NCBI RefSeq assembly: GCF_000801105.2
Contig: NC_079516.1
Span: 18,010,998 to 18,074,997 of the forward strand
Reading direction: 5' to 3'
From: Raphanus sativus
Taxonomy: Eukaryota > Streptophyta > Magnoliopsida > Brassicales > Brassicaceae
Length of the DNA: 64,000 bases
Shown: positions 36,543 through 47,605 of the stretch, piece after piece
Layout: each line of letters begins with the position of its first letter
How positions within the stretch are numbered: position 1 is the stretch's first letter
Program-made: the position numbers and the translations under genes
Notes under the pieces: model-generated
Database searches by the model: none
The model's input: the letters and a program-made list of their open reading frames with translations, nothing else
Told to the model about the DNA's origin: nothing

Positions 36543-37898
36543 TGGTATTTAAGATTAGACGGAGAAAATGATTTACTTCATTTTTTGTTTCGAGTTCTTT
36601 CAAGAGATCTTTCGATGATTATATAGGTCTTTGGCAGGTGTTAACATTTATTGTGGTTGAATATTTGACATTAGTCTCTTGTGAGCCGTAACTCCAAATA
36701 TAGAATTTTTGGTTCTAGAAAAAAGAATCTTTAAAATTTTATTTTTATTTGTATTTTGATTATTATAACTACACATCACATTTATAATTTTAAATACTTT
36801 GTGTCTATTGTAATAATCCTTTATTTTTTTATATTTCATAAATATTTCAAATTAGTTTTATAAATTTATGTTTTAAACACAAGATTAAATAAAAATATTT
36901 TCTTGTAACTTAATATCTTAAACTTTAAAATAAATTTATAATATTTTTAAAATAGAATTAGACAACAAAAATGTGGTATTTTGCTTAAATTTAATATTTA
37001 ATTATGTATTTTTTGTTTATAATTTTATATTCTAGTGTAAGATTTTATTAATTAATATTTTGTAATATTTTTTATATATGTATTAGTTATTTATAATTTT
37101 TATGAATTTACTTTAAGTACGAAAAATATAAAGAACATAATATAAAATACCAATAATTTTAAAGTTAAGTTTGAATTTTTTTTTTAAAGAAACATATCTT
37201 GAAACTCTAAATATAAAATTTTGCAAACTTTAAATTAGAAAATCGTTTTTGTAAATGCTCTTAGAAAACTAGCTTTATATACAGTTTCACATTACAATAA
37301 AAAGACATAACATAATGGTTAACTACTAAGTGACCAACATAAAAATAAAACTAATTATATCTTCGTCAAAGAATAATTTCCTTCAAAGTTTTCGGATTTA
37401 TTTTTCATATTCTCACAGAATTTTATGTTGAAATCAACAAATTAAATTTGTATAAAACAATATCTAATCCATTTCTATATATATTTCCTCTAAAATAAAA
37501 TTTAAAAATCTAAAACAAATGTGGTCTTCAATGTATATATATAATAGATTTCATTTTATTTAATACAAGTATAAATATACCGTTTTATCTTGTAAAATAT
37601 TTAAATTTTATTCTAAAGACCTACATAGTCAAAAATAGAGTTTTTTAATATATAAGAATTGAAGACATTCTAAAGAAATGCCACCCGTCCTAAGAGCATC
37701 TCCAATGTAAAATTCCATTTTTTCTTCATAAATGAAGAAAAAGAGAAAATGGAGTAGAATTTCTCCAACACAACTCTATAATAGAGTAAAATCTATTATA
37801 AAGTGAGATATAAATTTGGGTTGGAGCATTTCTTACTATATACTCCATTTCATTTCATTTTAAAAGAAATAATGAAATATGATTGGATATATCCTAGA
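36543..37898. other. AT-rich intergenic stretch
   Basis: Very AT-rich. GAGCATCTCCAATG near 37694 resembles the terminus of a common plant MITE family, but no matching right end was found. No gene. Confidence 0.35.
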
Positions 37899-37907
37899 TA
37901 AATAATT

Positions 37908-38341
37908 GGGAAATTTTCAAAAATACCATTTTGAAGATATCATTATTCATCTTTACTACAACTAAAAACACATTTTCAAAAATACCTTATTTATTAAAAG
38001 GTTAAAGATTCTTATATCATTGTTTTTATATGCATTTCAAAATTCTAATCTCAAACTCTAAATCCTAAATCCCCAATTCTAAACTCTAAACCCTAAATCC
38101 TCAACTATAAACCTTAAAATCTATACCCTAAATTCAATATCCTAAACCCTAAACTCTAAGCCCTAAAACCTCAACTATAAACCCCAAATTCTCAACTCTA
38201 TACCCTAAACCCTAAAACATCAAATCTATACCCTAAATCCTAAACCTTCAAGTCTAAACCATTCATTAAAATTGGTGGTATAAGTGGTTAGTGTAAACAT
38301 GAAAAGTGGTATTATGAAAATGGCATTTTTGACAATTTTCC
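37908..38341. mobile_element. Foldback MITE of a second family, telomere-like interior, copy 2
   Basis: Termini GGGAAATTTTC and, inverted, GGAAAATTGTC are flanked by TAAATAATT (37899-37907) and TAAATAGTT (38342-38350), a 9-bp duplication with one mismatch. The interior holds CCCTAAA-type units (38050-38250). Opposite orientation to 34920-35345. Confidence 0.75.
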
Positions 38342-38350
38342 TAAATAGTT

Positions 38351-39476
38351 TTATTTTACAAGGCCTGGTAATTGGTTAATAATACCCCTTAATAATAAGT
38401 TTAGGTTGCCAAGGCCGGATCTAAATACAGTAGGTTGAAATATTAGTTTTGACCTCCAAAGTTTTTGAAAGTTATAAAGATAGGAATAAACTTTCAAATT
38501 GGTAAATTTTTTTAAATCCTATCCTTAACTAATATTTATGAACCCAAAAATCTCATTTCCAACTTTACAAGGTGCAGTTCTAATAAGACATGTTCATTTG
38601 CGGAGCCGTGACTAACATCCAGAGACTAAAATACTTATGAATAAAAAAAGTATACTAAATTTGGATAACAGAATAGGTTCCAGAAGTTGGGATAGCTAAA
38701 ATTATTATTGATTTTAAATATTAAACTAGATCTGAATCCTCAAAACCACGTGGATGTTTATTTTAATTTTTATTTACATAGATATTTTATTTTTATTTCA
38801 AGAATGGTGTATATTATAATCATATATATGGATTTTTCAAACATAAGTATGTGATTCAATTTTCTTGTTTTTCATCAAATTAATTATTTCAAATGTAACA
38901 TGTATTTGAATCTTCTTTTATATATATTTGTTTGTTGAATTAGTGTTTGATTATTAAACTCATGAAGATATGTTAAGTTTGGTAAAATATAAAATTATTT
39001 TCATTTCAAAAGATATTGTAACATTTCCCAAAAATTTAAAGTTTAACAAAAATTATACTTGTAGTCTTAGATTATAATTATTGCTATTCAATTATCTTTA
39101 GTCTAATATACAATTATCTTAAGCCCAAAATAAAAAGCTAACTGATGTTTTTTTCCCGGGAAGATATCAATGTGTTCTAAACCTGACGTAATTTTTTTCA
39201 TGGTTACCTATATAGTACATATTGATCTTAATATCTTCGTTGTAAATCGAATATCTATATATTAGAGGATACTGTGAATCAGTTGTTTCAATATTGTATA
39301 CTATATTTGCTGATTTTAAACAAAAAATGTGGAAAACACATGAGCAGTTTACGGCAACAAATCACTTATACATTTAGAATGTCCTTCTTTTAAACCCTCA
39401 AGTAATATGATATTGTGTGGATTAGATAAAACAGATGAGATAACTTTATGAAAAGTATCTTTAAATTATGTGAATA
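38351..39476. other. Intergenic stretch before the DEFL array
   Basis: AT-rich. No gene or defined repeat recognised. Confidence 0.35.
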
Positions 39477-40443
39477 TTAAGGAATATTGATAAAATTGTT
39501 GCAACCGAAATATGGGTTTGAAAAATATTTTTATATTGGTTGTAAAGATATGGGTTTTGAATTCTCAAGTTCGATGGATATGTGATCATATATATATATA
39601 TATATATAAAGTGTAAGAAACAATTGCAAAACCTACCGGTTTGATGGTTCTTTTCAGGTAAATGCTCCAAATAATCTGAGGTGGATCATCACTTGATCAT
39701 TATATATATTAAATGTATAAATAAAACCGGTCAAAAACCTCTGTAAGTCACTAAAACAAACTAAAACAAAGGTTTTATGGTTCATTTCAGGTTTTGTTTA
39801 TTAAATGTATAAATAAAACCGGTCAAAAACTTAGAAAAGGATATGTTCGAGGATAGTGTATTTTTAAAATATAAAAACTCACACAAACAACTCTAAAACT
39901 ATAAGACAATGTTTTAGTCTAAGGACTGGTTTGCCAATGGTTTATATTGCATATTCAGAATTAGAACTATATGATAATGTAGTGCTCTAATGATTGGTTT
40001 GATAATGGTTTATATCATGACTATCTATCCATTGATTTCACATTTTAACCGAACCATATTTGTAGTCTAAAGACTGGTTTATTTAATTTAGTAAGGAAGT
40101 ATATAACGGTTTGTTAATCGAACCTTATTTGTAGGTGTGGACGGAAATATTTGGGATGGTATAGTTAGAAATATTATTAGTAATGAATAAATGATAATTG
40201 ATTTCTAATGAGGATTTATTTTTAAAAAAATCACATATGAAATGATGTTGTTATTTCTATATTAATAGAATAAATATGTTAGATAAGACAATTTTTAAAT
40301 ACATATTTAGATATTTTTTTAAATTTAAACGGGTACTTGTATCAGATGTATTCTCCATATTGTTCATACCATTTGGATAAAATATTTTTATTCATACCAT
40401 TGCACACACAAAAAAAACACAAAACTTCAATTTTCTAAATTTT

Positions 40444-40872
40444 CTAATCATATAAGCAGTGACATTGTGAATTTTCACAGACAAATTTTCCAAAAACGCA
40501 AATGAGCTTATCTTCACAATCACTTGCTGTCTTACACCCTAATGGCGTCTCCGCTGGTTTAAGGTTAAGTTTTTTTCTGCTTGAGAGTGGCGAACTAAGA
40601 ATACACGTGCACCGTGACTCTAAACATTGAATCGGTGCAATCAGACAATCTATATCTTTAATGCAATCTTTTACAGTGCGGCAGCTATGGTACTTTACGT
40701 ACGTTGCTTCCGCCTTAGGTATGCTCACTGATCTGATAAATAATATCAACACATCGATAAACCAGATTGACTCGTAAGATTTACTATGTAAACCGATGAC
40801 TAAGAGATGAAAAATAGACTTACATGTAAGAACTACTGATATGAACAAGAGAGTGTACGCTTTAGACGCCAT
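40444..40872 (-). CDS. Two-domain DEFL gene, array copy 1
   Basis: Exon 1 (40824-40872) encodes MASKAYTLLFISVVLT plus one base, with a GTAAGT donor. Exon 2 (40444-40727) follows ATCAG, for about 110 residues. The signal peptide probably ends near PKAEA. Two domains share exactly the same spacing, C-x5-C-x5-C-x6-C-x4-C-x-C (CRTVKDC...CTC and CKTASDC...CHC), joined by a basic Ser-rich linker. The 96-base intron contains no stop in frame, so retention would give a 142-residue product. A TATAAAA box lies on the minus strand at about 40918-40927. Secreted peptide of unknown role; it looks functional. Confidence 0.85.
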   Translation of the reverse strand: MASKAYTLLFISVVLTCKSIFHLLVIGLHSKSYESIWFIDVLILFIRSVSIPKAEATYVKYHSCRTVKDCIKDIDCLIAPIQCLESRCTCILSSPLSSRKKLNLKPAETPLGCKTASDCEDKLICVFGKFVCENSQCHCLYD

Positions 40873-40915
40873 TTGTTCTGCTGATTGTGTTATAGCTCAA
40901 GGGGGTGCAAAAATA

Positions 40916-40928
40916 TATGATTTTATAG
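40916..40928 (-). promoter_or_regulatory. TATA box of array copy 1
   Basis: The minus strand reads CTATAAAATCAT about 50 bp upstream of the start codon. The equivalent site in copies 2-5 reads CTATAAATCAT. Confidence 0.55.
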
Positions 40929-42410
40929 AAGGCAGGGGGCTAACAAATATATTGTTGACCAAGATTATAAAATAAATGGGTGGTAAAAGATACATTTATA
41001 ATATTGATTTGTTTCTAAATGAATTGATATTCCGTATCCAGAGTCAAAGACTAAACAGATTTTGGCTTGAATATTATACGGTATGTGACTATGTGTAATA
41101 CTCTTATAGTGTCTTTGTTCAAAATCACTGATATTTTTGAGAAAAAAAAATCTTGATTCGATTTACATCTCTTAAATTTCATTAATCCTTACTAACCAGG
41201 CGTAGTAGGTTTTGATTTTGGATTTGAAAGGGTTTAGGCTTACAAATACTCGTTGCTAATCAAAATGTATCATACCAAAACAAAAACCTCTCAAAACATG
41301 CATGAAATTATCATCTAAGAAAATATAAACTGAGAGGAAAGTCTTGCTTAAAATTCCAATAACGGGCTTTCACTAGGCATGATACTCGTATCCCCCAAAG
41401 CACAAAGAAACACCATATTGTGTCTAAGGACTGGTTTGACAATGGTTTATATTTAAGGGATATTGATAAAATTGTTGCAAAAGAAATATGGGTTTGAAAA
41501 ATATTTTTACATTGGTTTTGAAGATATGGGTTTTGAATTCTCAAGTTCGATGGATACGTGATCATATATATATAAAGTGTAAGAAACAATTTCAAAACCT
41601 ACCGGTTTGATGGTTCTTTTCAGGTGAAATGCTTCAAATAATCGGGTGGATCATCACTTGATCATTATATATATTAAATGTATAAATAAAACCAAAAAAA
41701 AACCTCTGTAAGTCACTAAAACAAACTAAAACAAAGGTTTTACTGTTCATTTCAGGTTTTGTTTATTAAATGTATAAATAAAACCGGTCAAAACCTTAGA
41801 AAAAGGTATGTTCGAGGATAGTATATTTTTAAAATACAAAAACTCACACAAACAACTCTAGAACTATAAGACAATGTTTTAGTCTAAGGACTGTTTTGAC
41901 AATGGTTTATATTAGTGGTCTAATGACTGGTTTGATAGTAGTTTATATCATGACTATCTATCCATCGATTTCACATTTTAACTGAACCGTATTTGTAGTC
42001 TAAAGACTGGTTTATTTAATTTAGTAAGGATGTGAATATCGGTTTGTTAATCGAACCTTATTTGTAGGTGTGGACGGAAATATTTGGAATGGTATATTAG
42101 ACATATTATTAGTAATGAATAAATGATAATTGATTTCTAATGAGGATTTTTTTTTTTAAATCACATATGAAATGAGGTTGTTATTTCTATATTAATAGAA
42201 TAAATATGTTAGATAAGACTTGTTCAAATAAAAAATATGTTAGATAAGACAATTTTTAAATACATATTTAGATATATTTTTTAAATTTAAACGATACTTG
42301 TATCAGATTTCTATATTCTCCATATTGTTCATACCATTTGCGATAAAATATTTTTATTCATACCATTGCACACACAAAAAAAAACACAAAACTTCAATTT
42401 TCTAAATTTT

Positions 42411-42839
42411 CTAATCATATAAGCAGTGACATTGTGAATTTTCACAGACGGATTTTCCAAAAGCGCAAATGAGCTTATATTTACAATCACTTGCTGTCTT
42501 ACACCCTAATGGCGTCTCCGATGGTTTAAGGTTAATTTTTTTTCTGCTTGAGAGTGGCGAACTAAGAATACACGTGCACCGTGACTCTAAACATTGAACC
42601 GGTGCAATCAAACAATCTATATCTTTAATGCAATCTTTTACAGTGCGGCAGCTATGGTACTTTACGTACGTTGCTTCCGCCTTAGGTATGCTCACTGATC
42701 TCATACCTAATATCAACACATCGATAAACCATATTGACTTGTAAGATTTAGACGTAAATCGATGATTAAGAGATGAAAAAATAGACTAATATGTAAGAAT
42801 TAGTGAAATTAACAAGAGAGTGTACGCTTTAGACGCCAT
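42411..42839 (-). pseudogene. Two-domain DEFL gene, array copy 2, donor site lost
   Basis: Exon 1 (42791-42839) and exon 2 (42411-42694) are both open and code for the same domains as copy 1, with all twelve cysteines. The donor, however, reads AT instead of GT (ACAT|ATTAGTC), and if the intron is retained a TAG follows at once. Without a cryptic donor the product is a signal-peptide fragment of about 17 residues. It is the closest gene to the inserted LTR element. Confidence 0.75.
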
Positions 42840-43024
42840 TTTGTTTTGCTGATGGTGTTGATAGCTCAAGGGGGTGCAAAAATATATGATTTATAGATGG
42901 TAGCGGGGGCTAACAAATATATTGTTGACCAAGATTATAAAATAAATGGGTGGTAAAAGATACCTTTATAATATTTGATTTTTTTCCTAAACGAATTGAT
43001 ATTCCGTATCCAGAGTCTCAAGAC

Positions 43025-44688
43025 TGATATTGGAAGTTTTCAATGCTCCCAAGTCAAATGATAGTATATAAAGGTTGTCGAACCACAGAGAACTAGTGAT
43101 CTATAGCACCAAGAATACACAAACTATCTTAATCTAAGCAAATATGAAGATGGATGATGGTAACAAGCTAAGATCCTAGAATATAAACAAAGGTGATCTC
43201 AAATCCTATCAAGAAATAAGTGCAAGAACTAAACTTTCAATCAAATGCTAAGGTAGAATCCATGAAACTAGGAACTTGACTTTGGGTGATTAAGATCCAA
43301 GCTAGAGTGGCAAGCTAACAATCAAACACTTCCTTAAGTCTAGAACACTAAAATAAACAAGCTCTATGGTCAAGAAGAATGTTCATTTGCTTTAATCAAC
43401 TAGACATCAAAGGTCTTTGAGCCTAAAAGAACTAAGCAATCATTAAGGACGAGTCTATTAACTATCTAAACTCCCTTAACACAATGGTCTTTGTGTAAGG
43501 CAAGTTTAGAGCAAGCTCTACTTGGTTCAGACATTTCATCAAACACCTTGTGGGTGGGAAATGTCTAGAGCTCTAGAATAAAGAGGCCAACATTAATCTA
43601 GCATTAAGAGAAGTAGACAAGCAAGGAAACAATAGATCTAACACTAAACACCCTTAGATCTTCACTTAATCACTCTAATCACCCTAGCCCATGAATTCAA
43701 TGTGTGTCTACTCTCTAATCTCCATGAGAAACCTTAAATCTATGTGAGATTCAAGGCTAATCATGTTTATGAGAAGGAGAAACAAGATTTAAGATGAAGA
43801 ACTTCCTTAAAATGATTAAAAGGTTCAAGCTTTTACAAGATGAAACAAAGTCTTGAGAGAAAATGAGATACATTAGGGTTTTTAGGTCTAAAACTATTTA
43901 TAAGAGGTCCAAATTCGTCCTGGTTCAGTTGAAGTAAACCGAGTCAAACCGGAGTTAACCGGGTCAAAGTTGAAATCGCATCTTGTCTTCTTCTCCACAG
44001 CGGCTTTGAGTCCCGCTCCGTCAAGTCGCTGCCAAACTCGTTTTGTTCCCAGCGGTTACTCCTCCCCGCTACAATGGACCGCTTTGACTCGAGCTAGACT
44101 TCTTCTTCCTCGTGGTACATCTCAAGCTCGACTGCGCCATCGCCTGAAACGGCTCGACTTCTCCCCTGTTCGTGTTCCTCCACCGTAACCATCAACCACG
44201 ACGAAGCTCCTCACCACGGCTTTCACTCATGACTGTTCTTCTCCGCCACGGCTCTGTTCTCAAGCTTCCTCTTCTCCGACGCAATCCCCCACCCCCGTGA
44301 ATCACCAAACCAAGCTTCACGGTGAGCTCTTCCATCTCGTGCTCACCTCCTTAGCCATGACCGTGCTCAATTTTATCCGTGTGGTGCTCGCAAAGGCTCG
44401 CCGTCATCAACCAGTCCGGCCAGAAGAAACTCGAGGAGAATCAATGGCCAATTCTTGGCTTTTTGCAACCAAGTCCCTGAACTTCTGGTCTTCTTTCGTT
44501 TCAGCTCCATACTTTGTAATTTGCATAGATAACCCCACGAATTTGACCTGAAATTTATAAATGTGCATTCCAAACCCTATGATATGCAAATGAGTATGCA
44601 AATGCAATTTAATGACCTAAATACAACCTAAAATAATCATGATAATCTAAAATATGAATCTAAAAACCTATAAAAACATGAGATATCA
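43025..44688 (-). repeat. LTR (3' LTR in element orientation)
   Basis: Bounded by TGATATTGG and GAGATATCA. It has a GC-rich block (43970-44460) with short fortuitous frames. Confidence 0.92.
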
Positions 44689-46540
44689 ACTCCTCCACAC
44701 TAGACCTTTACTTGTCCTCAAGTAAACATTTAAGATCAATCAAAGAGAAGAGTTTGAAAATGAGAGCTTATAACCAAAAGAAACACTTTCTAGCCTTCAA
44801 CTTGACATCCTAAGGAAAATATAGCAAATAGCATGAGCAAGAACTTTTATTACACTCTAGCTTCTCAAGACCTATCCATACTCCTATACCTCTACACAAG
44901 TTGCAATGCTTATCCATCAACAAGCTCTTTAGACCAACTCTCACATTCATTTATACAAACACATAAGGTGAATACTTGCAAATGGGCACATGATCCTAAT
45001 CATTTGGCTTGGTGAACAAAGTGGTCAAATGTGAATGAAAACAATGGCTCAAATAAATCATTTCAAAGTGGCAATCACTCAAGAACAAGGAGCTTGATCA
45101 TTATGCAAAATTTATCTAAGACCAGGAGCAATTTATGCATACATAGATCCATTCTCATCATTCTACCCTTTCCTAAGTGATATAACAAGCTTCACCCCTA
45201 TTCACATTCATCCCAATACCCAAAGTAACCCACTTTATCACACTCACCTCATGAACTCTTTAACTTAACCATCTAAGGATCTTTTTATTAACTTTCCACA
45301 ACTCTTAGCTCTATCTACCTTCCCACCATCTTATTGATTCATCATTTTTTTTTCTTTTTTTTTTCTTTTTTTTTTCTTTTCTTTATATTGGGGGAAGGTT
45401 CAAATAGACTAAATCTAGAGATTTCTTATTTTTGATCCTTAGTGGCTTCTTTTCTCAACTTTTTGATCATCTTTCTCATCTTTCTTTTCTCCCAAACCCA
45501 AGATAACAAACTTTAAAATAAACAAACCCACTAACCATCCTAGATGCTAACTCAAATGAGGATCCTATGCTAGCAAGAGATGAGAACAAATCTATGTCGC
45601 TCTCAATACTCTCAAGATTTTGCACATGACAAGCTATCAAAAAGAAGGCCTCACTCAAGCAAATCAATGTTGGTCTCAAAGAATGGCTAAGGGTTTAGGG
45701 GTAGGAGAGTTCCATTTGGGTTAACAAAGGATAATGAATGGAATAAGATAACCCAAATGTGTATGAGATCCATGATCAAGTATGCAAGTGCCCATATGCA
45801 AGAGAGATTAAGTTCATTAAGTTCAAGTTCAAATTGGAGTTGGCTTTCAAGAGCAATGTCAATATCAAGCAAGCAACATGTTTCAAGAAGAGTTTTCAAG
45901 GCTCGAAACTTACAAGCTTTTTTAAGAGATGCTCAAGCTATTTGATATGTTTAACTAGGGTGTCAAATTGAGTTCTAGACATGTGTCCTTTACAAGGTTT
46001 GCTCCCAATGCATGAATGCAATCTAAATGCTTCTATACTCAAATCCTAAAGATGCAAATGATGCAACTAAATGACTTTTTTTTTTTTCAAAATTTTTTTT
46101 ATGCAAATAAATATGCAATGCAATGCATGAGACTCATGACAAGTAGACAAAACAGAAAACAATGTGAGATAGTTGACTCTCCCCCAAACTTACTTCACAC
46201 AGTCCCTTGTGTGAGAGTAAGCTCAAAGAAGAGATCTAAGGGAAATAAAGAAACATGAGAATTAAATATGTACAGGGTTGGAGTGGCACATACTTGGAGT
46301 TTATTGGCTGAATTGGGTGGTAGAGGACCCTTGGCCTCTTGTTTGTTGCACCGGTAAACATAGGCTGAAGTGGAAATGAAGACTTCTCTTATCTAAAGAT
46401 AGATCCAACCTGAAAATCTCAACCATACTTATTAAACAACTTAAAAGAAAGAAAGATAAAGAAATATATACAATGGATAAACATGGGACTTCCTCCCAAG
46501 TGAGCTTGTTTTAAGTCTCTAGCTTGACTTTGTGTGCATG
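44689..46540 (-). other. Non-coding interior of the LTR element
   Basis: No supported coding sequence. It contains a T-rich run (45345-45385), and from about 45860 it parallels 1-755 of the window. Confidence 0.6.
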
Positions 46541-47467
46541 CTAATCACAGGTATCAAAAGGCTGAGCCAATGCACCTTTGGTCCTTCTCCTACAAGAACA
46601 AGAAACCAAGTGCGCAAAGGAGCACACTACTGTCCATAGAAAATAGACAGATTTTTCATCAAAGAGCTTCACTATAGATGAATCATGAAATATGAGATGC
46701 TCTTTGATGTTTAAATAGTCATGAGAATCAAATGCATTTGGTGGAAAGATAAAGTCAACTACTGGTTCAAACGAGGTTTTAACAAAGTAGTCAACTCTAT
46801 CTCCATCAACTGAATAGAACACAATGTTCACATTCTCATGATTATTTTTGACAAGAGGGTTTTCTATCTCAAGCAAGAGCTTATCCACATCAAGTTCATC
46901 CCCTATATCAGCAAGAGAAAGAAGAGGTCTAGGTTCATTAAGAATCAAAAACTCAGATTCGAGATCAAATGAAGCACATAGATAGCTCTTGTCAAAACAA
47001 ACTTCAATATGATCTCTAGCAAGCTTTTCTATTCTCAACTCATCTAGCTTCCTAGTTTCACATATCAGATCAAGACATTCATTGATGAGCACAAGAGAAT
47101 CATGATCATGGGCAATGTTTTCACCACAAGGCAAGCATATTTTCTCAAATTGAAGTTCTAAAATGGAAATTTCTATACCTTCCAGCTGGAGTGGTGGAGC
47201 CCAATCCATTACCTCTTTAAGGTCATAGGCAACATTAAACTCATACTTTGTAACCTCCCTTCCCTCAAGCTCTGCTCGATCCTTAATAAGCTCCAACCGG
47301 ATCCTTCGTGCTAGGGATGTCTTTGCCGACCCCGGGTACTCCTTCTGAAGCTCATATAACATCACAAGTTGTGCTGGTGTGAGTATACTTGCATCAAAGT
47401 CATCTTGAATGTGATATTCAAATGTGTCTTCCTCTTCTTGTGGCTCCCCATGGTAACTTGAAGCCAT
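46541..47467 (-). CDS. Orphan ORF of the LTR element, gag position
   Basis: A 308-residue frame starts at the ATG at 47465-47467 (MASSYHGEPQEEEDTF). It is acidic at the N-terminus and has a conserved LTPAQLV / SAKTSLARRIRLELIKDRAE segment near 35-75, then a mixed helical-looking region and a basic C-terminal patch (CSCRRRTKGALAQPF). It is related along its whole length to the frameshifted copy at 756-1708. No zinc knuckle, protease or other known domain is recognised. It sits straight after the primer site, where gag would be, and could be a structural or RNA-binding protein of the element. Function unknown. Confidence 0.7.
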   Translation of the reverse strand: MASSYHGEPQEEEDTFEYHIQDDFDASILTPAQLVMLYELQKEYPGSAKTSLARRIRLELIKDRAELEGREVTKYEFNVAYDLKEVMDWAPPLQLEGIEISILELQFEKICLPCGENIAHDHDSLVLINECLDLICETRKLDELRIEKLARDHIEVCFDKSYLCASFDLESEFLILNEPRPLLSLADIGDELDVDKLLLEIENPLVKNNHENVNIVFYSVDGDRVDYFVKTSFEPVVDFIFPPNAFDSHDYLNIKEHLIFHDSSIVKLFDEKSVYFLWTVVCSFAHLVSCSCRRRTKGALAQPFDTCD

Positions 47468-47584
47468 CTCTACAAATAACAAAAGCTAGAAGAAAAGGTT
47501 AGTAACTGTACAAAAGCAAAACAAAGCAAGAAAATAAAGCTTAGTCTCAAGAAAGATTGAAATCCTAATGATAAATCTACTAGT

Positions 47585-47602
47585 TCCCCGGCAACGGCGC
47601 CA
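47585..47602 (-). other. Primer binding site (tRNA-Asp)
   Basis: Same 18-bp sequence as at 1827-1844, three bases inside the LTR. Confidence 0.88.
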
Positions 47603-47605
47603 ATT

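Noticed and set aside
42411..42719. An independent 102-residue protein starting MLILGM in array copies 2 and 4
   Set aside because: It begins inside the intron at a non-ATG codon and lacks a leader. The two-exon model with the conserved leader explains the locus better.
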